Source: Zhengitettix transpicula
Taxonomy: Eukaryota; Arthropoda; Insecta; Orthoptera; Tetrigidae
NCBI GenBank assembly: GCA_037074705.1
Contig: CM073591.1
Span: forward strand, 94,788,532 to 94,852,531
DNA length: 64,000 nucleotides
Reading direction: 5' to 3'
This document shows, in pieces, positions 34,240 through 49,058 of this stretch. The translations under genes and the position numbers were made by a program. How positions within the stretch are numbered: the stretch's first letter is position 1; each line of letters begins with the position of its first letter. Below the pieces are notes generated by a model that did not search any database, was not told where the DNA came from, and saw nothing but the letters and a program-made list of their open reading frames with translations.

Positions 34240-37102
34240 GTAGCGTACTTGGGCGCCGCTAGTATTATTTTCAGGGAGGTGCATCTGCATCTACACACTA
34301 TACTATTAACTGATAAAATATAAATTATAACAGTGTAGCCTTATAATTGTAGGTAGGCATATAAAATTAGGTATTTATGTTATGTCAATTAAGAAAATGT
34401 AAAATTCAAATCGCGCGGGTATTTGAATATGGAGTTGGGTTTTATGAGTAATAACTCCTATGATATTAGTTTTGATGGGTTTTTATTAATAGAATACGTT
34501 CAGCGAAACGGAACACCCAATCATAACAACAACAAGATATATACAGAGCAACAACAATGTGCAGTCAAAGACTACATAAGAAACTATTCCACTTTCACAA
34601 TGCTACCACAATGACAATAGTCAATATTCATCATATGGTGGCATCATTTTTGAGAATCCCACCTTTGTGGAGGGCGGGGACTTCCTGCCTACGACCGCGT
34701 CGGTACTCGCTGTAGTACTATTTCCTAAGACAAACTTTAAAATGACAATTACGCTATTTAATGACAGATTCTGCAACCCGCAGAAATAGAATAGTTTTGT
34801 CATCAATGTACAATTTTTGGATAAGAAAACTGAAATAAAAGCATTGGATACTGAAGCAAGGCATAACAGTTTATTTGTGAATAAAAAATTAACAAATTCT
34901 AAATTGATGAAAAATAAGTTCTAAGTATTTCTGTAAATAATTTAGCGAACATGACGGGTGATGTAAATAAACTTGGTGATCATACAAAATTTCCCATGGT
35001 AAAGAAGATGAAAAAACTTATCGAAGAAATGAATGTAAAACATGTCGCAACATTGAACTGACGATCCTTCCCTAATATTGGCAGCATGGACTAAGGATAA
35101 TAATAAAAATCAACTAATAATAATGATTGGGATTCGCTCTCTTGAATTGGCCATTTGAGAGGGATTAAAGAATGAACGAATAATAAATATATTAAGGAAA
35201 ATTACACCGGTTGTGGTAAAATTACGAAGTAACGAGATGGGGTTCTACATGCTTGATCGTCTTCTAAGACTACTCAGACTAAGTGTCTGCTGCTTGGACA
35301 CAAAACCTAGAATTTGACAAAGCAGAATGGGATTTAAAAATACAAACAAATATTTTGACAATTGCCCTTAAAGTTGCCGATCTTACTCTGGGGATGTTTA
35401 TCAAAGAATAGTGTAGGCTAAGGAGCATGTATGAAAGAATTTGGAGGATATGTTTCGTTAGGAATTCTTTCCTCCATGGAAAAATCGAAAAGAAAAGCTT
35501 TTTCAAAGCTCACATTTTATTGTTGGAATGTATGTTGATTTTAGGTATGGAATCTTATTCAGTACAGCAAAAAATTTAAAAGCGAGGGAAGGTCTTTCAC
35601 AGATCCAACGGCGAATCGAAAGGCAAATATTTTTTTCATTTGGTTGAAGAACCAGCAATTGTTGAACAGTCAACCTGTAATATAGATTCGGGAAACGAGT
35701 TTGAAAAAGAATGGGATAAGAGGAAACAATCGTCCAATTTCCACTATACATAATAAAGATCACAAGTAAATAGAAAAATAAACCGAAGAAGATTGCAATG
35801 CAATAGATGATGTGGGGAGATTCGAAGCCATTGATCAATATTAGAGGCGCACCAGAAAATCATGCAAAGTCAGCGAATAATACATTGTATTTTGTAAATT
35901 AATTGTTTGTAAAATTTTATATTGTCAATTTTGTTAATAATATATTAGTTGCAAATAAAAGTTTATATTTACTTATATATGAAAGAAAAAATTAATGTAA
36001 TATTTAATTCATTTTAATTAATGTATATTTTAAGGGGAGCATGCAGCGGAGCTGGAGCAAATATTTCGTTGCCGGAGCGGAGCAATTCAAAAAGTAGTCG
36101 CTCCAAAGCCCTGCCATTTACACTCAAAACAAAATATTGTATTGCGTAGTTAATCTAGTAGTCACAAGGAGAGTGAGTGATCTTACGTAAAGAATTAAGA
36201 AACTTTGTTCAAATTATGAACGACATAAGACGCTTTTTGCATTTATGTCATTAGTCTAATGATGATACACCTCATATTAATACGTGCAGTCCAGGTATGT
36301 TATGTTAGTGTTTCTACCAAAATTATTTACTGTGTTGTTTATTGTCCGTACACAGAGAAAAATGAGATTCAAAAATATATTAAATAAGAAAGAATAATAG
36401 AAAATACAATCAAATTTTATTATGCTAACCGACCAAATTCGAATCGTTAATCCTTTATAATATTCCGCCGATCAAAAATAAAAATTGTGATGTTCATATG
36501 CATAATTCGTTGTAGAATTACAGTTATTGTAAAGTAGTCGACAAATTTTATTATGCTGGCAACATAAATTTGGTATATATGCAGCTCCACCCAGAAAATA
36601 TGAGAAAATTAGACAAATCTCATTTTTAGCCATGGCAGAAAATATACAGAAACTTTATGGAGGTTTTCTACACATTTTTATTTCCGAGGCTACCACTTGG
36701 TACGAAATGTTGAAGACCGATGAAGCGAGTGAATCCGTCGTTGAATACGCAGATTTGATTGTTCAAGCCACTCACTTTTAACCAGCGATATGCGAGGCAA
36801 TCAAAATTGGTTTCATTATTCCAACGACAACTTGTAGCTTTGAACGTACATTTAGTACGTTACGAATGGAGTCGGTCAACGATGGTAGACGCGAAGCAAA
36901 GGACCTGTGCATGCTCGGTATTCACAGGAAAGGAGTAGAGGACACTGAATTCATTGACAAGGTTATGAACAAATTTCGACACCAACTTAGATGCCTAAGT
37001 TTTTATTCAGTGACTTAAATAAAAATTTATTACTTAATCTTATTTTTTCTTTTATGCCAGGGGGATGCAAGAGCACCCCCTGTCGGCGTCTATGGTAGCG
37101 TA
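34240..37102 (+). mobile_element. hAT transposon, 2.85 kb, with perfect 8-bp target duplication
   Basis: GTAGCGTA occurs at 34240-34247 and again at 37095-37102. Between them the left end CTTGGGCGCCGC...CAGGGAGGTGCATCTGCATC matches the reverse complement of the right end CATAGACGCCGACAGGGGGT, GCTCTTGCATC. The left arm carries about 11 extra bases before CAGGG. An 8-bp duplication is the hAT hallmark. Inside, 36632-37018 encodes a degenerate hAT C-terminus. Another hAT-type end (…GGAGCGACT… / GCCCTG) at 36113 suggests a nested insertion. The element is intergenic between Nup107 and fry. Confidence 0.82.
36632..37018 (+). pseudogene. hAT transposase C-terminal dimerisation domain, broken
   Basis: A single frame of 128 codons with one internal stop (36779-36781). 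After the stop come AICEAIKIGFIIPTTTCSFE, then RTFSTLRMESVNDGR and LCMLGIHRK. This is the hATC dimerisation pattern of hAT transposases (…P.T.…ER.FS.LR…L…L.…HR). The upstream catalytic region is not readable. It belongs to the transposon bounded at 34240-37102. Confidence 0.8.
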
Positions 37103-37523
37103 GTTCCAGCTTCTCAGATTTCCCAACCAACGACAATGTTCCATTCTTCTCTGCGCAACTGACAGGAATATTAACACAAAGTTTTAATTCCTCTTTGTAT
37201 CCTTATAATTTGTATAACTTCCCGTTAAGTAACCGCGATTAATATCCAGAATTTCGCTGAAATGGCCGAGTCAGAATCCACTTCTTCATTGTTGGCAAAT
37301 CTCCTACAAAGCCATGTTTTCATGTATGGGAAAATTAAATAAATAGAGGGAATCAATCCTAAATGAAGATAGTTTGTATGGATTTGTAATGGTAATGGTA
37401 AAAGTTTGTTAAACATTGTTGTATACATATTTCTTTCATTTCAATTGCTTTAATTTTTGTCATGTACAAAGATCCACAAAGAACTTGAAAAGTAATATAA
37501 ATATTCTATAGCAAAACAATGGT

Positions 37524-37529
37524 TTTATT
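37524..37529 (-). promoter_or_regulatory. Candidate fry polyadenylation signal
   Basis: AATAAA on the minus strand (TTTATT on +), about 125 bases after the fry stop codon at 37656-37654. Confidence 0.5.
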
Positions 37530-37653
37530 TCAATCGGTAACTAATAAGTTACAAATTAATCTAAAATGTACATCACATTAATTGAAGTTATCATCACAAA
37601 TTAATGAAGCAAGCTATTGAATACATACATAATATAAATAATGAGCTATGCAG

Positions 37654-40600
37654 TTAACAGTCAGTCTTGCATGGTATTGTTTCTCCATGATCTTTAAGGT
37701 GGGATTCTAAATTATTTACTGCCTTGAGGACTAGATATAAGTTTTCCATTAAATGACCAAAAGTTTCATTCATGTCTTGTTCACTGCGAGTAACCACAAA
37801 TGTATCTGAAATATGATGATAAGAAAATTATGCAATAAATTTGTTTATAATGTACATATTACTTATTAAAGATCCCTGTGAATGGAATTAAGAAAAGCTT
37901 CTTGCAAATCAACCTGGACCATCTCTGTAGAAAGGGACATTTCAAAAGCCAGCACTGCCGTCTTCTTCCAGACTGGAAGAAGATAGCACTGCTAACTGTC
38001 TAAATGTCCCTGTCTATGGAGGTGACCAAGGTAGAAACCTGAGCTTTTCTTGCTACACATTAAATAATTTTGCTTTTATAGTTAAATAAATAGATAAAGC
38101 AACAGTGACACCAGTGAAGGCTATGAACTTGTAATATTAAAATGTTGCTGTTTATAATTCAGCATCGTATTTTATTACAAGATCTCATTACATTTTATTT
38201 GTCTCTGAATTTATACAGTTGTGTTAACCTATTAAAAAAATAGGAATACTGACCAGGTTTTCCTTGTGATAAATATTTGAAAAATACATTTAAGATTCCA
38301 AATATATCTTCATCATACTGTATGCAAGGAAATATTTCTCCACTCCATATACCCCTATTAGAAACACACAAATTATTTATTAATAAGCCAATATTCATAT
38401 TTATATATTTATGTACACCATTCTCAATTTCATCAGCTGAATAATATTTAACTATAAATTTTAAATTCTAGTGGTGGAAATAGTTGAAAACAATAAATAC
38501 AAAGAAATGTAGTACACAATTATACATGTTGTTTAATTAATCAGTGTCAGATTTTACATTTAAAGTACATTTATTAAATTTCACAGATTATTTAATGTGG
38601 AACAACCTATTGTGTAACATACCTGTTGTGTCTCATATGACGTAATGCAGCTGCCCATTTTTCAGCTTGAATGAGTTCTATGAGTGTTGATTCTATTTCA
38701 TCATTTCCTGGTACCGGTGAAGGAGTGGGTGTTGGTGTACCATGATCTGATTCAGCACTTTCTTCTAGCACTTTCAGCAAACTTGTTTTCACAGAAGAAA
38801 TTTCAGCAGACATATCTTGCAACTAAAGCAATGTTTCAGTATTTCAGTAAAAAAAAGTAGAGAATACATGAAATTTTAAAAAATAACAGCACTCACCTTG
38901 CAGCTATGAGCTACTGCAAGGAATGCAATAACCATTTTATGAGCAGATTCAATAAGTAGACGCAACTGGAAATGCAACTTATAAAGTGAACGTCCCATTT
39001 CTAATATTAATATATCTTCATTTCCCATTAGTTCTGACTGGCTCTCTCCTAGCATGTGAAGCTTGAAAGAAGCCTTAGCAGCATCTGCACACTGAAAGGG
39101 CATATGGCAGTATTCAATAATGAAAACATCAATTTAATAATTATAATGATTCAGTACATTATTATTTTCAACTGAGAAAATAGTAAAATTATATTGTACT
39201 TCATTCATTGATCTTTAGAGTAATTAAAAAAATTTATACAAACTTAACATCATGAACACCTTCATTATCTAGTACGTATCTGAAAAGTTTGCAAGTAAAC
39301 TGAACAAATGTGAATTTATTTCAAAACTTTTTACCAAAAGAAACAAACATATGTATCGAGCAGAAGACCAAGGTGAATAATCTAGTATCAACAAACCTCA
39401 ACAGCATGATCTTTCCGATCCAGATATGTTTCCCAATGCTCTTGGATTTCTAACATTCCAAAGCGAAGGGATTCATTAAGTCTGGTGTTAGAAAGAGAAT
39501 CTGAATTCACCCATACGTATGGAATGTCGACACGTGAATTTAGTAATTCTGAAACAGCCTGCAGTCTATAACCCAACAATGTACTTGGAGCAGTAGAACT
39601 ATCCGTTATTAAATAATTACAACTTTCGTTAGTTAATTCTACTGCTTTTGTTGTAACATCCTGCAATAAGCACAAATCAGGATTAAATTAAGATATAAAG
39701 ACATTTAAATGTAATGTTACAAATGAGGTTCTAAATTTGATACAAAAAATTCAGTGTCATATACGTAAAGATTAATTGTTTTGTTCAATCTCCATTTTAA
39801 TGTATCCTATTCTAGAAAACAAATGAAACCACTTACCCTAATAAGCCTATGTAACAATTGAAACAGTTCAACTGGTGAAAGAGGAAACTGGTTTAGTAAA
39901 CTCTGGATTTGAGCTCTCCAAGTTTCTTCAGTATCATCTCGCATGATTGTGTGGAATGTCATGGCTGATAAATTTGGAGATGCATTGCAAGGTGTTACAT
40001 CCCCTAAATCTCCTGCACTTGAACCACTATAGGTAAGACCAAGACCATTAATAAACAAGCACTTTTCTGAAAACCACATTTATTGTTTTCATTTAATAAT
40101 AAATGCATTTTAAACTAATATTTCATCATAATCCATAAGTATTAGCAACAAGTCTCAGAATAAGGATTTAAAAAGCAACCTTATAAAATGAAGAGTTAAC
40201 AATTACAGCGTTGGGTGTGTGAAGTGGAACAGAAAGTGGTAGGTATAAATAATGATAAAAAAATATGAATAATTCCTGTATATAGAAAGATCACAGAAAA
40301 ATAGACTGATAAATACTTTTAGAGGAATGTCACTTATGCTAATTAACTTGCTCAAAATTGCAAAGAAGATGTGACAAACTTCAATTTAAAGATTTATTAC
40401 TCACGATGTATCAGAGCGAGTGCCAGAATCATGTCTTTCACGATGTTCTCTCAAAATTAATGATGATGGTGGATAAGAACTATTACCACTCACAGAAGTT
40501 CCACTCCTGAATTCAGGAGCTACAACTACTTCATCTAAAGGAGATTCTGAACCTATTTCATCATCTGAGGATTCTTCTGCAACACCTTGCTATAAAATTA

Positions 40601-43600
40601 AATAGACATTTGAAATAATGAAAATAAGTTACTTCAAGGAAATAAAGTGTTTCACTTACCATCTTTTTACTTGGAATTGGTGTTTTTTCACTTAAGCTAG
40701 GTGGAAGACTATGATCCTTGTCAGTTTCACCATCACTGAGTGGTCTTCGTCTCACACCCCAATTAAAATTATCTGTGCTTTCACCCTGTAGTCATAAATA
40801 TTTAGTTATAAATTATTTGAATTCTTTACATAATGAGAAATATTATTATAATCAAAGATCTTACCTCAACACTTTCACTTTCATATTCCAGGAAGTCAAA
40901 GTCCTTGAAAACTTTGAACTGATCGGTGGCACCTTCATCACGCCTGGATCCTATTGATAAATCATTATTTGGACCAGACACTTCCTCAGTTGAAGATGCC
41001 ATACTCGACTGGCGTTCCATTAGATCAGAACTTTGGCTGAATATAACCTAACAGAAATGTTAATATTAGAAAGTTTTTTGCAATATTATGAGGTTCAATT
41101 AATTTTTACTCCTAATTTAGTACATGGCAACATTTATCCAATTTTTTTAACAAATATACCTGAATATATTTAAATGTTAATGCATTAGAACAAATAAGAC
41201 ACACAAATAATTATAAATTTCTGAATTGGACAATATTCTAAAATATGAAAAAATAAAAATAAATTTAGTGTTTATGTGGTATCAATTTCCAAAATAAATA
41301 AAATATAACAACAATAGTACTACTTTATGTTTCTACAGAACAATTTGATTATATACCACATTTAGATAAAGCCCATTTAAGAAAGAGTAAACATACAGTA
41401 AGCTGACTAGTACATACTCTGTATGGATGTAGTCCCCAGTATTTGCTTGTGACAAACAAACACATACACTGAAACATGCAACATTAAACTACTTCATGCT
41501 ATTAATATTGAGGAACTATAAATAGAAAACCACAGTTAAACGACAAAAAATAGGTGTACTTAATAATTATTTATCAAGAATTTATAACATAATACAGTAC
41601 CAATTTAATTATGAGGAAAGTTTTCTATTTGACTGACACACACATCATAGACACATTCAAATATTTTTGAAGATTTTATTCTTAGATACACGAAGTCCTA
41701 TAGAGGTAACACTGAATACTAGAGTAAATAAAAAACTTTCACTGGAACAACTTTAACTTTAGATGCTATAATTAGTTGTATATTTCCTAATATGTTAACT
41801 TTTTTTAACTGAGAAAATGAAATTATAGTCCTGACAACAAAGACAAAAAGAAAGATTTAGTATAATAATTTTTTCACACAACATTTTTTTTACATAAAAT
41901 TATCTGTTTTGTATTTCTTAATTTGTCCTCAAAATGTATAATATACTGAGTTTCTGTCAATGATCCACATGATGATTAAAAATGTGTTCAACTTTATTAA
42001 AGGGAATGCAGAATATGTACAAAATATTAACCCCAATCGGGTCGAAAAAGGAAAAATCATCATTGGATATGAGTTTAAGCTTTTTATTTTCAGAAGCATA
42101 CTAAAACATGTCTATCATTTTACATTGTATGATCTAGTCAATTTGATTTATGCAAAGATTGCCTAGAGTGGAAAAGTAGGCCACAACATAATTTCCTACA
42201 AGGCCAAGAATAGGCATATTTGTTATACTTAGAAAAGAAGAAAAGTTATAATTCACATTAATATTTCATATTAATAAACCATTTGTAGGTTTTACAAGGT
42301 ATAATTTAAGGGACATATACAGTTTGTATGGATAGGAAAGATAGAAAGAGATCGTGGTTTACCTGACGGTTATGGTTGGTGTCCACAATTGGAAAGAATT
42401 CAGAGAATTTTTTCGATGATAAGGTCCTCTTCATCAGCATTTCTGCTCCAGTTGTCTGCAGGCTAGACAATGGTGTTGAATTGTAAGGTAAAGTTCAATT
42501 TTGATATGGAAACAATCACCCACAACAAAGCCAACGATCTCTTTCACAGGGAATTGTTACAGAAAAGGAAAATATTGACATACATTTCACATAAGTACCA
42601 AAATAAAATAAGGAATGTTGGAGAATACACATAATGACATTCATATACAGGGATGTTTATATATAACACCACCATGAAAATATTAAACAATAAGCTTGGT
42701 TTGAATCATACAATACGCAGAAATAATATAGTAGTTCTCAATAATTAAGATCTGAATAAGAGGAAAACAGGTACTTGAATATTCAGTGGAACCTCGGGTT
42801 TTGAATTTAAATGGTTCCTAATGACCGCTCATGAATCAAATAGGAATAAAAAAACTACATCAATTCTCCCAATAGGAATCAATGTAAAATACAGTAATCC
42901 ACTCCTGGACCCAGATTGCTTATTCAAACTTCAAGAACAGTATTTTGTGTAAATGTTCACAAATCCTGGATTTTCCATTTCTTGCTAGCAGATGCCCGAA
43001 ACTCTCACCAGGTCTCCTTTTCACTTAAAACTTCTATTGAAATTTTATTTTGACACTGTTTCACAATGTCATTGAAGTGAGATGTAGCATTGTCATTGAA
43101 AAGGTTGGCTTGCTATTGTCTTATTAAGGTGATATGTTTCAACATATTTTTTCACTTCATCACATTTTATACACATTTAATAATGCCAGTAGATGGATGT
43201 TGTCTTCCATCCTCTTCCTCTGAAGAGCTCCTCTTTCTGAATTATGTTGAGCTTGTCAATGGACAACTCAATGCTGTGTTACTCCACCAGATACTCCACA
43301 TCAACATTGTTGACTTTCAGGCCCATGCTTTTGCCCAGATACACTATGTCATGGACAACTTCAGTAGGCCATGTCTCAAATCCCATGAAATCTATCTCTG
43401 CAATACAGTCAAGCCAGAGGTTTTTCAGGCTGAGTTCGTGGTTCCGTGAGTCAATAAGACCAAAGCAATGCAGGATATTGAAGTGGTTCTTCTAAAAGTC
43501 ACATAGAGATAATTCCATGTCAGAAGAAACTTCATTATTGTTGCCTTGTTTAGAAACTAAGTTATTGTATGACAAGTGGGGCAATTTTTAATTTGAAATT

Positions 43601-46600
43601 TTGTTCAACAACCATTTTTTTTTAGAAAAGGGAAACTGTTTGATAACTGAGGTTTTACTGTATTTAATATGTACCATTTATCAGATGCAGTTTTTCATAA
43701 CTGTTTTTTTTTATTATGTTCAAGACGGAATATTTTGTTCCATTCAATGTAAAAACCAGTGCACTGTCTGAATTTTAATCAGTACATATGGTGACTTAAA
43801 TATTACACAGGAACTTTTGTAAATGACTAATGTTTGGAAGTTGGCTATGGCATCTTATACCATTGGCATCCATGCTATGGTTTTTTATTGTAAAAAGATT
43901 CACATGTGTGAATAAATATATTATAAGTTTTAGGTGATGTCTGAGGGCTAATTTGGGGAATATGGGAAACATATCTAAGACAGTGCTTTAAATATCAAGA
44001 TATGAGTGTATTACAGTGTAAATTACATTAAGTGCACATTTTTGGGACTTGAAAAATATATGGTTAGAAGTGCATTTATTCGACTAGGCTATCCAAGAAT
44101 TAACAAGAGATGTTGGTCAGGTAAGGGGACTTAAGATACATTTTTCTGGCACAGTGAATGTTCTATGTAAACAACCATAAATATTTCAAACTATCAGACA
44201 GAATATATGTCAGCTCTGCATAAGGCTAACTGTATGGTAAGAGAATTGTGTGAGGAGAAAGGTGTTTGAGAGTAGAATGCACATCAACATTTAAACATTC
44301 ATTCAAATCAATAAACTTGATTCTTTTAGTAGTGTGTGTGATAGATAGAACACTTACAGGGAAGCATTTTCTATATACAATTAAAACTTAATCTTTGTTT
44401 ATGTCAGATGTCACTGTCCTGTGGAAAATGAACAAGTTTGTCTCTATTCTAAATATTCTTTTGGTCTAACCTAAGTCTGATGGACTTCAATGATTAGGAA
44501 AAATAGAGAACATAATTATATACTGAGTCCTTAAGTTACAGAATATAGTTTTAAGTTCATACAATTGGTCTTGATTTTTGGAAATATAATTCAAATTCAA
44601 TTAATGTGTGTGAGAGTTGGAATTATTGGATAAGTACCAATGAGCTTTCCTCAGGTTAGTTGGAATAAATTAAAACATAAGATTATCATCTGCCTCATTT
44701 GTGAATATTTGTAATTCCAAATTACATTAGATAAATATGTCATGAAATAGTAGTACATGTTCTATAAAGCCAGTGTTTGAAAGCTAATATGTGTAAATCA
44801 AATGAGTACAATGTGCATAGTGAAGAAACATTATAAAATTGAACATTAGAATGTGCTCTGTATCATTTACAATGCAGTGATTCAGTATCCCAACTGAAAT
44901 AAGAATATAAAGAACTGGGCTTACCAAGCAAATGTCATTTTACTAAATTTAAACAAGTGATGAACCCTCTGTAATATCCAGTAATATTTAATTTCACCTA
45001 TTAGACAAATAATATATATCAATTGAGATAACAATACAATTTTGAAAGTGTTGTATTTTATATGGAAACAATATTATGATAAAATGGTAGGCAATGTACT
45101 AGAGTTCTCAAGTTTTTAAATACTTTCTCTAACCTTGAAGTAAAGCAGAATAATTAAAGTTTTAATATTCAACCCTCACAACTGAATTCAGAGTTATATA
45201 AAATTTGAGTTAGTTTAACGTGTGACTATCAGGCAATTTGGTGATACCCCATGCTTTAAACTAAAACAAAACAATTATTAAAAGCAGTTGCCTTTCCTTT
45301 CCAATAATGAGGTTTTCACCTTTCTATCTGTAATGAGGCATTTTAAAAACTTTGTTGTGTGCAGTATATGGTTTGCAGTAAATAATCAGGAATTAGATGA
45401 AGCATTCAAAGTACTCATAAACAAGTTTAATTGTTCACTTAAGATTCATGCACTTTCCACCACCAAAAGCTGACTTTAATTGAGCGGAAATATGTTTACG
45501 GACAGTGGAGAAAGCGAATATTAATGCAGTGTTAGTTTTACCTTGTTAATTGCGTTAATATAACCATCCTAGAAACAGGGAGACAACCACCATCAGAATA
45601 TGGAAAACAAATGAGAAAGAGATTCAGTGTTAAGTTAAAAAATTGGGTCTTATTGTTTCTATACCTCTTAGTAATAGATTCACAAATAAAATTATTTTTA
45701 CTACTAGAAAAATAATTTACAAAAGCAGACCTTTAATAGTTAATGATAATACTATTAATTAAAGTGACTTTCATAGTCCAATGATCTGAAATGAAATTAA
45801 TAACTTTTTAAAATTTTTATTTCAGTTAATATCAAATATTAAGTATGAAAATTATGGGCATTGTGATACTATTTATACATATTCAGGTATTACAAAATGA
45901 TTACATATTTCAAACCAGAGTAATTTTTAGTGTATTAATATAGAAATTATTGTAGTGAAAAGTATGTTTCCCACCAAGGCTTTAAAAATGGAATCCTAAA
46001 CAGAGTATTATTTTACTCAATCAATACTATGATAAGAGTTATAAAACCATAATAGTTGTTCTTGAGAGAGATATAAAAGTACTAGAATATAGATTTTGCT
46101 ATGGACCTGATATTTAACTTAAAAATAATTTACGAAACTGAAATTAATTTGTCAGTTTACAAAATTGGGGGATTATTTCATGCGTTGTTTAGTTGACATA
46201 AGTAACATCAAAACATTTTATAAAGTGTGTTTTATGTTACCAGACTTTACAAATTAGCATGCTTTGGTTTCATTACAACCCAGGAAGTCGAAAGCTATGG
46301 TGAAGGAAATTTTCTATATGATAAACAATAACATATCTTTATACATATAAAATAAAAAGTTTGACACTTATAAAATAGAACTTGAATTAGGATCAACCAG
46401 TTTCATATTTGAAAGTTATATTCATGTTAATTCAAAGTGCTCCATCATGGATATATGAATGATTAAGTGTAAAACTTAACAAAAGATTACTATTTGATGT
46501 ATACTTTTTCAAAATCAAATTCATTAGAAATGTTAAATGTATTGTTTCAATAAAAAATTTGGATTAAAACCAATCTTTACCTAATATATTGATATTACAA

Positions 46601-49058
46601 ATGTATATGGCAGATATTGGTTAAAACGTTTATATTTATATTTCAACTATTGCAACTAAAAATAAAACAATATGAAATGAGAATACAGTTTACAAAGACT
46701 TCTCCTTCATTCAACACAAAGAAGTTGCGTAGTACGATCTTTCAAATAATAAATATCAGCACTACATTGTTGGATCCATATAAAGAAATTAACTTTGCAA
46801 AACAGCCTTTAAAAATGAAATTATTTAATATAAACATAGTTAGTGTAAAATGGCCAAAAGTCAAAATTTATTAGCATTAAGTACAAAATGTTTCTCTGGT
46901 TAGGGATCTCTTCAGTTTCATAACAATATGAATACAAAAATTGGCCAAAATAAGAAGTTCAAATTTCTTTATAAAATAATTTAAAGACTGAATCTAGAAT
47001 CACATTAGTGCTAGTTACTAACAGTACAATAAATTATTGTTGCTGTTAAATGTATATATGTAAAATATCCATTTTTATGTAGGACAAAATTGTAGTATGT
47101 GTTGATACTATTTAACATGAGCTCAGTTTGTTGACTGTTTTCTGAAAAGTTTCTAGACCTACATCATAGGACAATTTTATAATTAAGTTTGCTCTATAAA
47201 TAATGATTGAGTTCAAAGTTATTTGAAAAAAAAATACTGCATGAATTGATATTATGATTTTATATCTTGACATATAAAGTAGTTTTCAGAAGCATACTGC
47301 AGTTTTAAAGAATTGAGGAAGAAACTTGAATATAAATATATGATCAGTCACTTTTAGGTCTAATTTGATAAAATTTAAGAAGAACCATTTTCATGTTTTA
47401 TCCCAATACATAACATTCTTATCATGCAAAAATATGGTATAATACTGTATAACTGCATTAATCTTAATGTGGTTTCCTTTGTAGTTATTGAAAAATCAAT
47501 ATTAATTAATTCTATGACATGTAATAAGTACCTCAAAAATGAAGTCAACTGACCCTACAGAAACAAAAAGCAGGCCAACTAAATCATGCAAATAGAGTCG
47601 TACTTAAATATTTAAAAAAATTTCAAGTATGCAATATAGTGACTTACTGAAGGACTTTTTGGTAAGCCTACACGCTGTCCACAAGTTGTTAGAAGATTTA
47701 CCAAACATTCTCGGACTCGGCCCTGTAAATAATTCTTTATTTTACTCAGTCTTTTATACTACTGATTTCTTATTCCTCAAACAAAAAGTGTTCATAATAT
47801 TTCATAAAGTAATCACAATATATAACAATTTACATTTTTAATTAAGTCATGTATATGAAAAGTACTACAAACTATATTATAAACAGACTACAAATTATAT
47901 AAAATTAAAAATCGTCACATTTACTCCAAGAAAATCAATAATTTTTAAGTAGTTTGTGATTAGAATAAATTGAATTAAATACATGGAAAATAGATACTGG
48001 TATAAGTTACCTGTGACATCCAAGGTCTTTTCCATCCAGCAATACTTGCATTATCTGCTGGGGACAATGAGACAGACCGACGAGGCGAAGCAGCGGAGTT
48101 CTCTCCTTGAGAAAGCTTTTCTTCTGATTTTATTAAATATCGCCTTCCAATAACTGGAGTTTGTGATAAATCAAAAGTGAAGTCCATAGTTCGACCTATA
48201 ACATTTTTAATATTAGAAGTACATAAAATTTCTACATGTTTTTTTTTAAAAAAGAAAATTTATTTTGAGAAACTACACTGTGAGCTTGATTCAATAATAA
48301 TGGAAAAACATTTACAATATTTAAAAATGACATAATTAAAATAAGAATGCTGTAGAATTATTATGAATTTTTGATTGAATATGACTATTCCCTTTCAATT
48401 AAAGTACAGAATATTTTCTGTCTGGCACAGCAAGACCTGCCCTCAATTTATGTCTAGTTCTGGTACATATAATTTATCTATATAATAAATCGTTAACTAA
48501 ATACATAATAATGACAGAATTTTTCGACATTAAAAGAGAAATGATACTGTCAGTATTGTAATTTAGGGAACAATTTATGCAATACATAACCAAGTAATAT
48601 AAAACTAACCTGGGAGTTCCTTCTTAGAAAAAATTTCACTATCTGTAAATGATGGATGAGGAGAATTTGTACTGCTTTCCCAGTGAGGAGGATGCAGTGA
48701 TGTTGGTGGAGCAACTAGTGATGATGATCGTGTAACAACCAGCTTCAAAATCTTTAAAGCTTCTTTATAATGTGGGCCCTGTGATAAATATTAATATTAT
48801 TATATTAAATATTATCAACATATACAATTATTTACCCAGTACACACACATACATATATATATATATATTGTAATAGTAAGGATGTGATATTGTCAAAAAT
48901 AATTGCAATATTGGTATGGAAAGGACAGAGAGATAGGTTGTGGCTTACCTGAAAGTGAAGTGGGGTGTCGCCATGAGGAACTGAAGGTTGTTCTTCAAAT
49001 TTTCAGAGGCTCTCAGCCTCCTTCTTCAGGAAGGCAGTCCACAGCCGGCCGGTGCACG

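Larger units (their letters stand above)
41048..47647. other. Largest fry intron in the window (6.6 kb)
   Basis: Contains a hammerhead-type repeat (42330-42480) and the Tigger remnant (42784-43660). The remaining stretches, 41048-42320 and 43661-47647, are AT-rich with no recognisable gene, repeat array or transposase. Confidence 0.5.

Noticed and set aside
35279..35838. Minus-strand frames inside the hAT element as a second gene
   Set aside because: They are antisense to the transposase direction, rich in Ile, Leu and Phe from AT bias, and have no motif.
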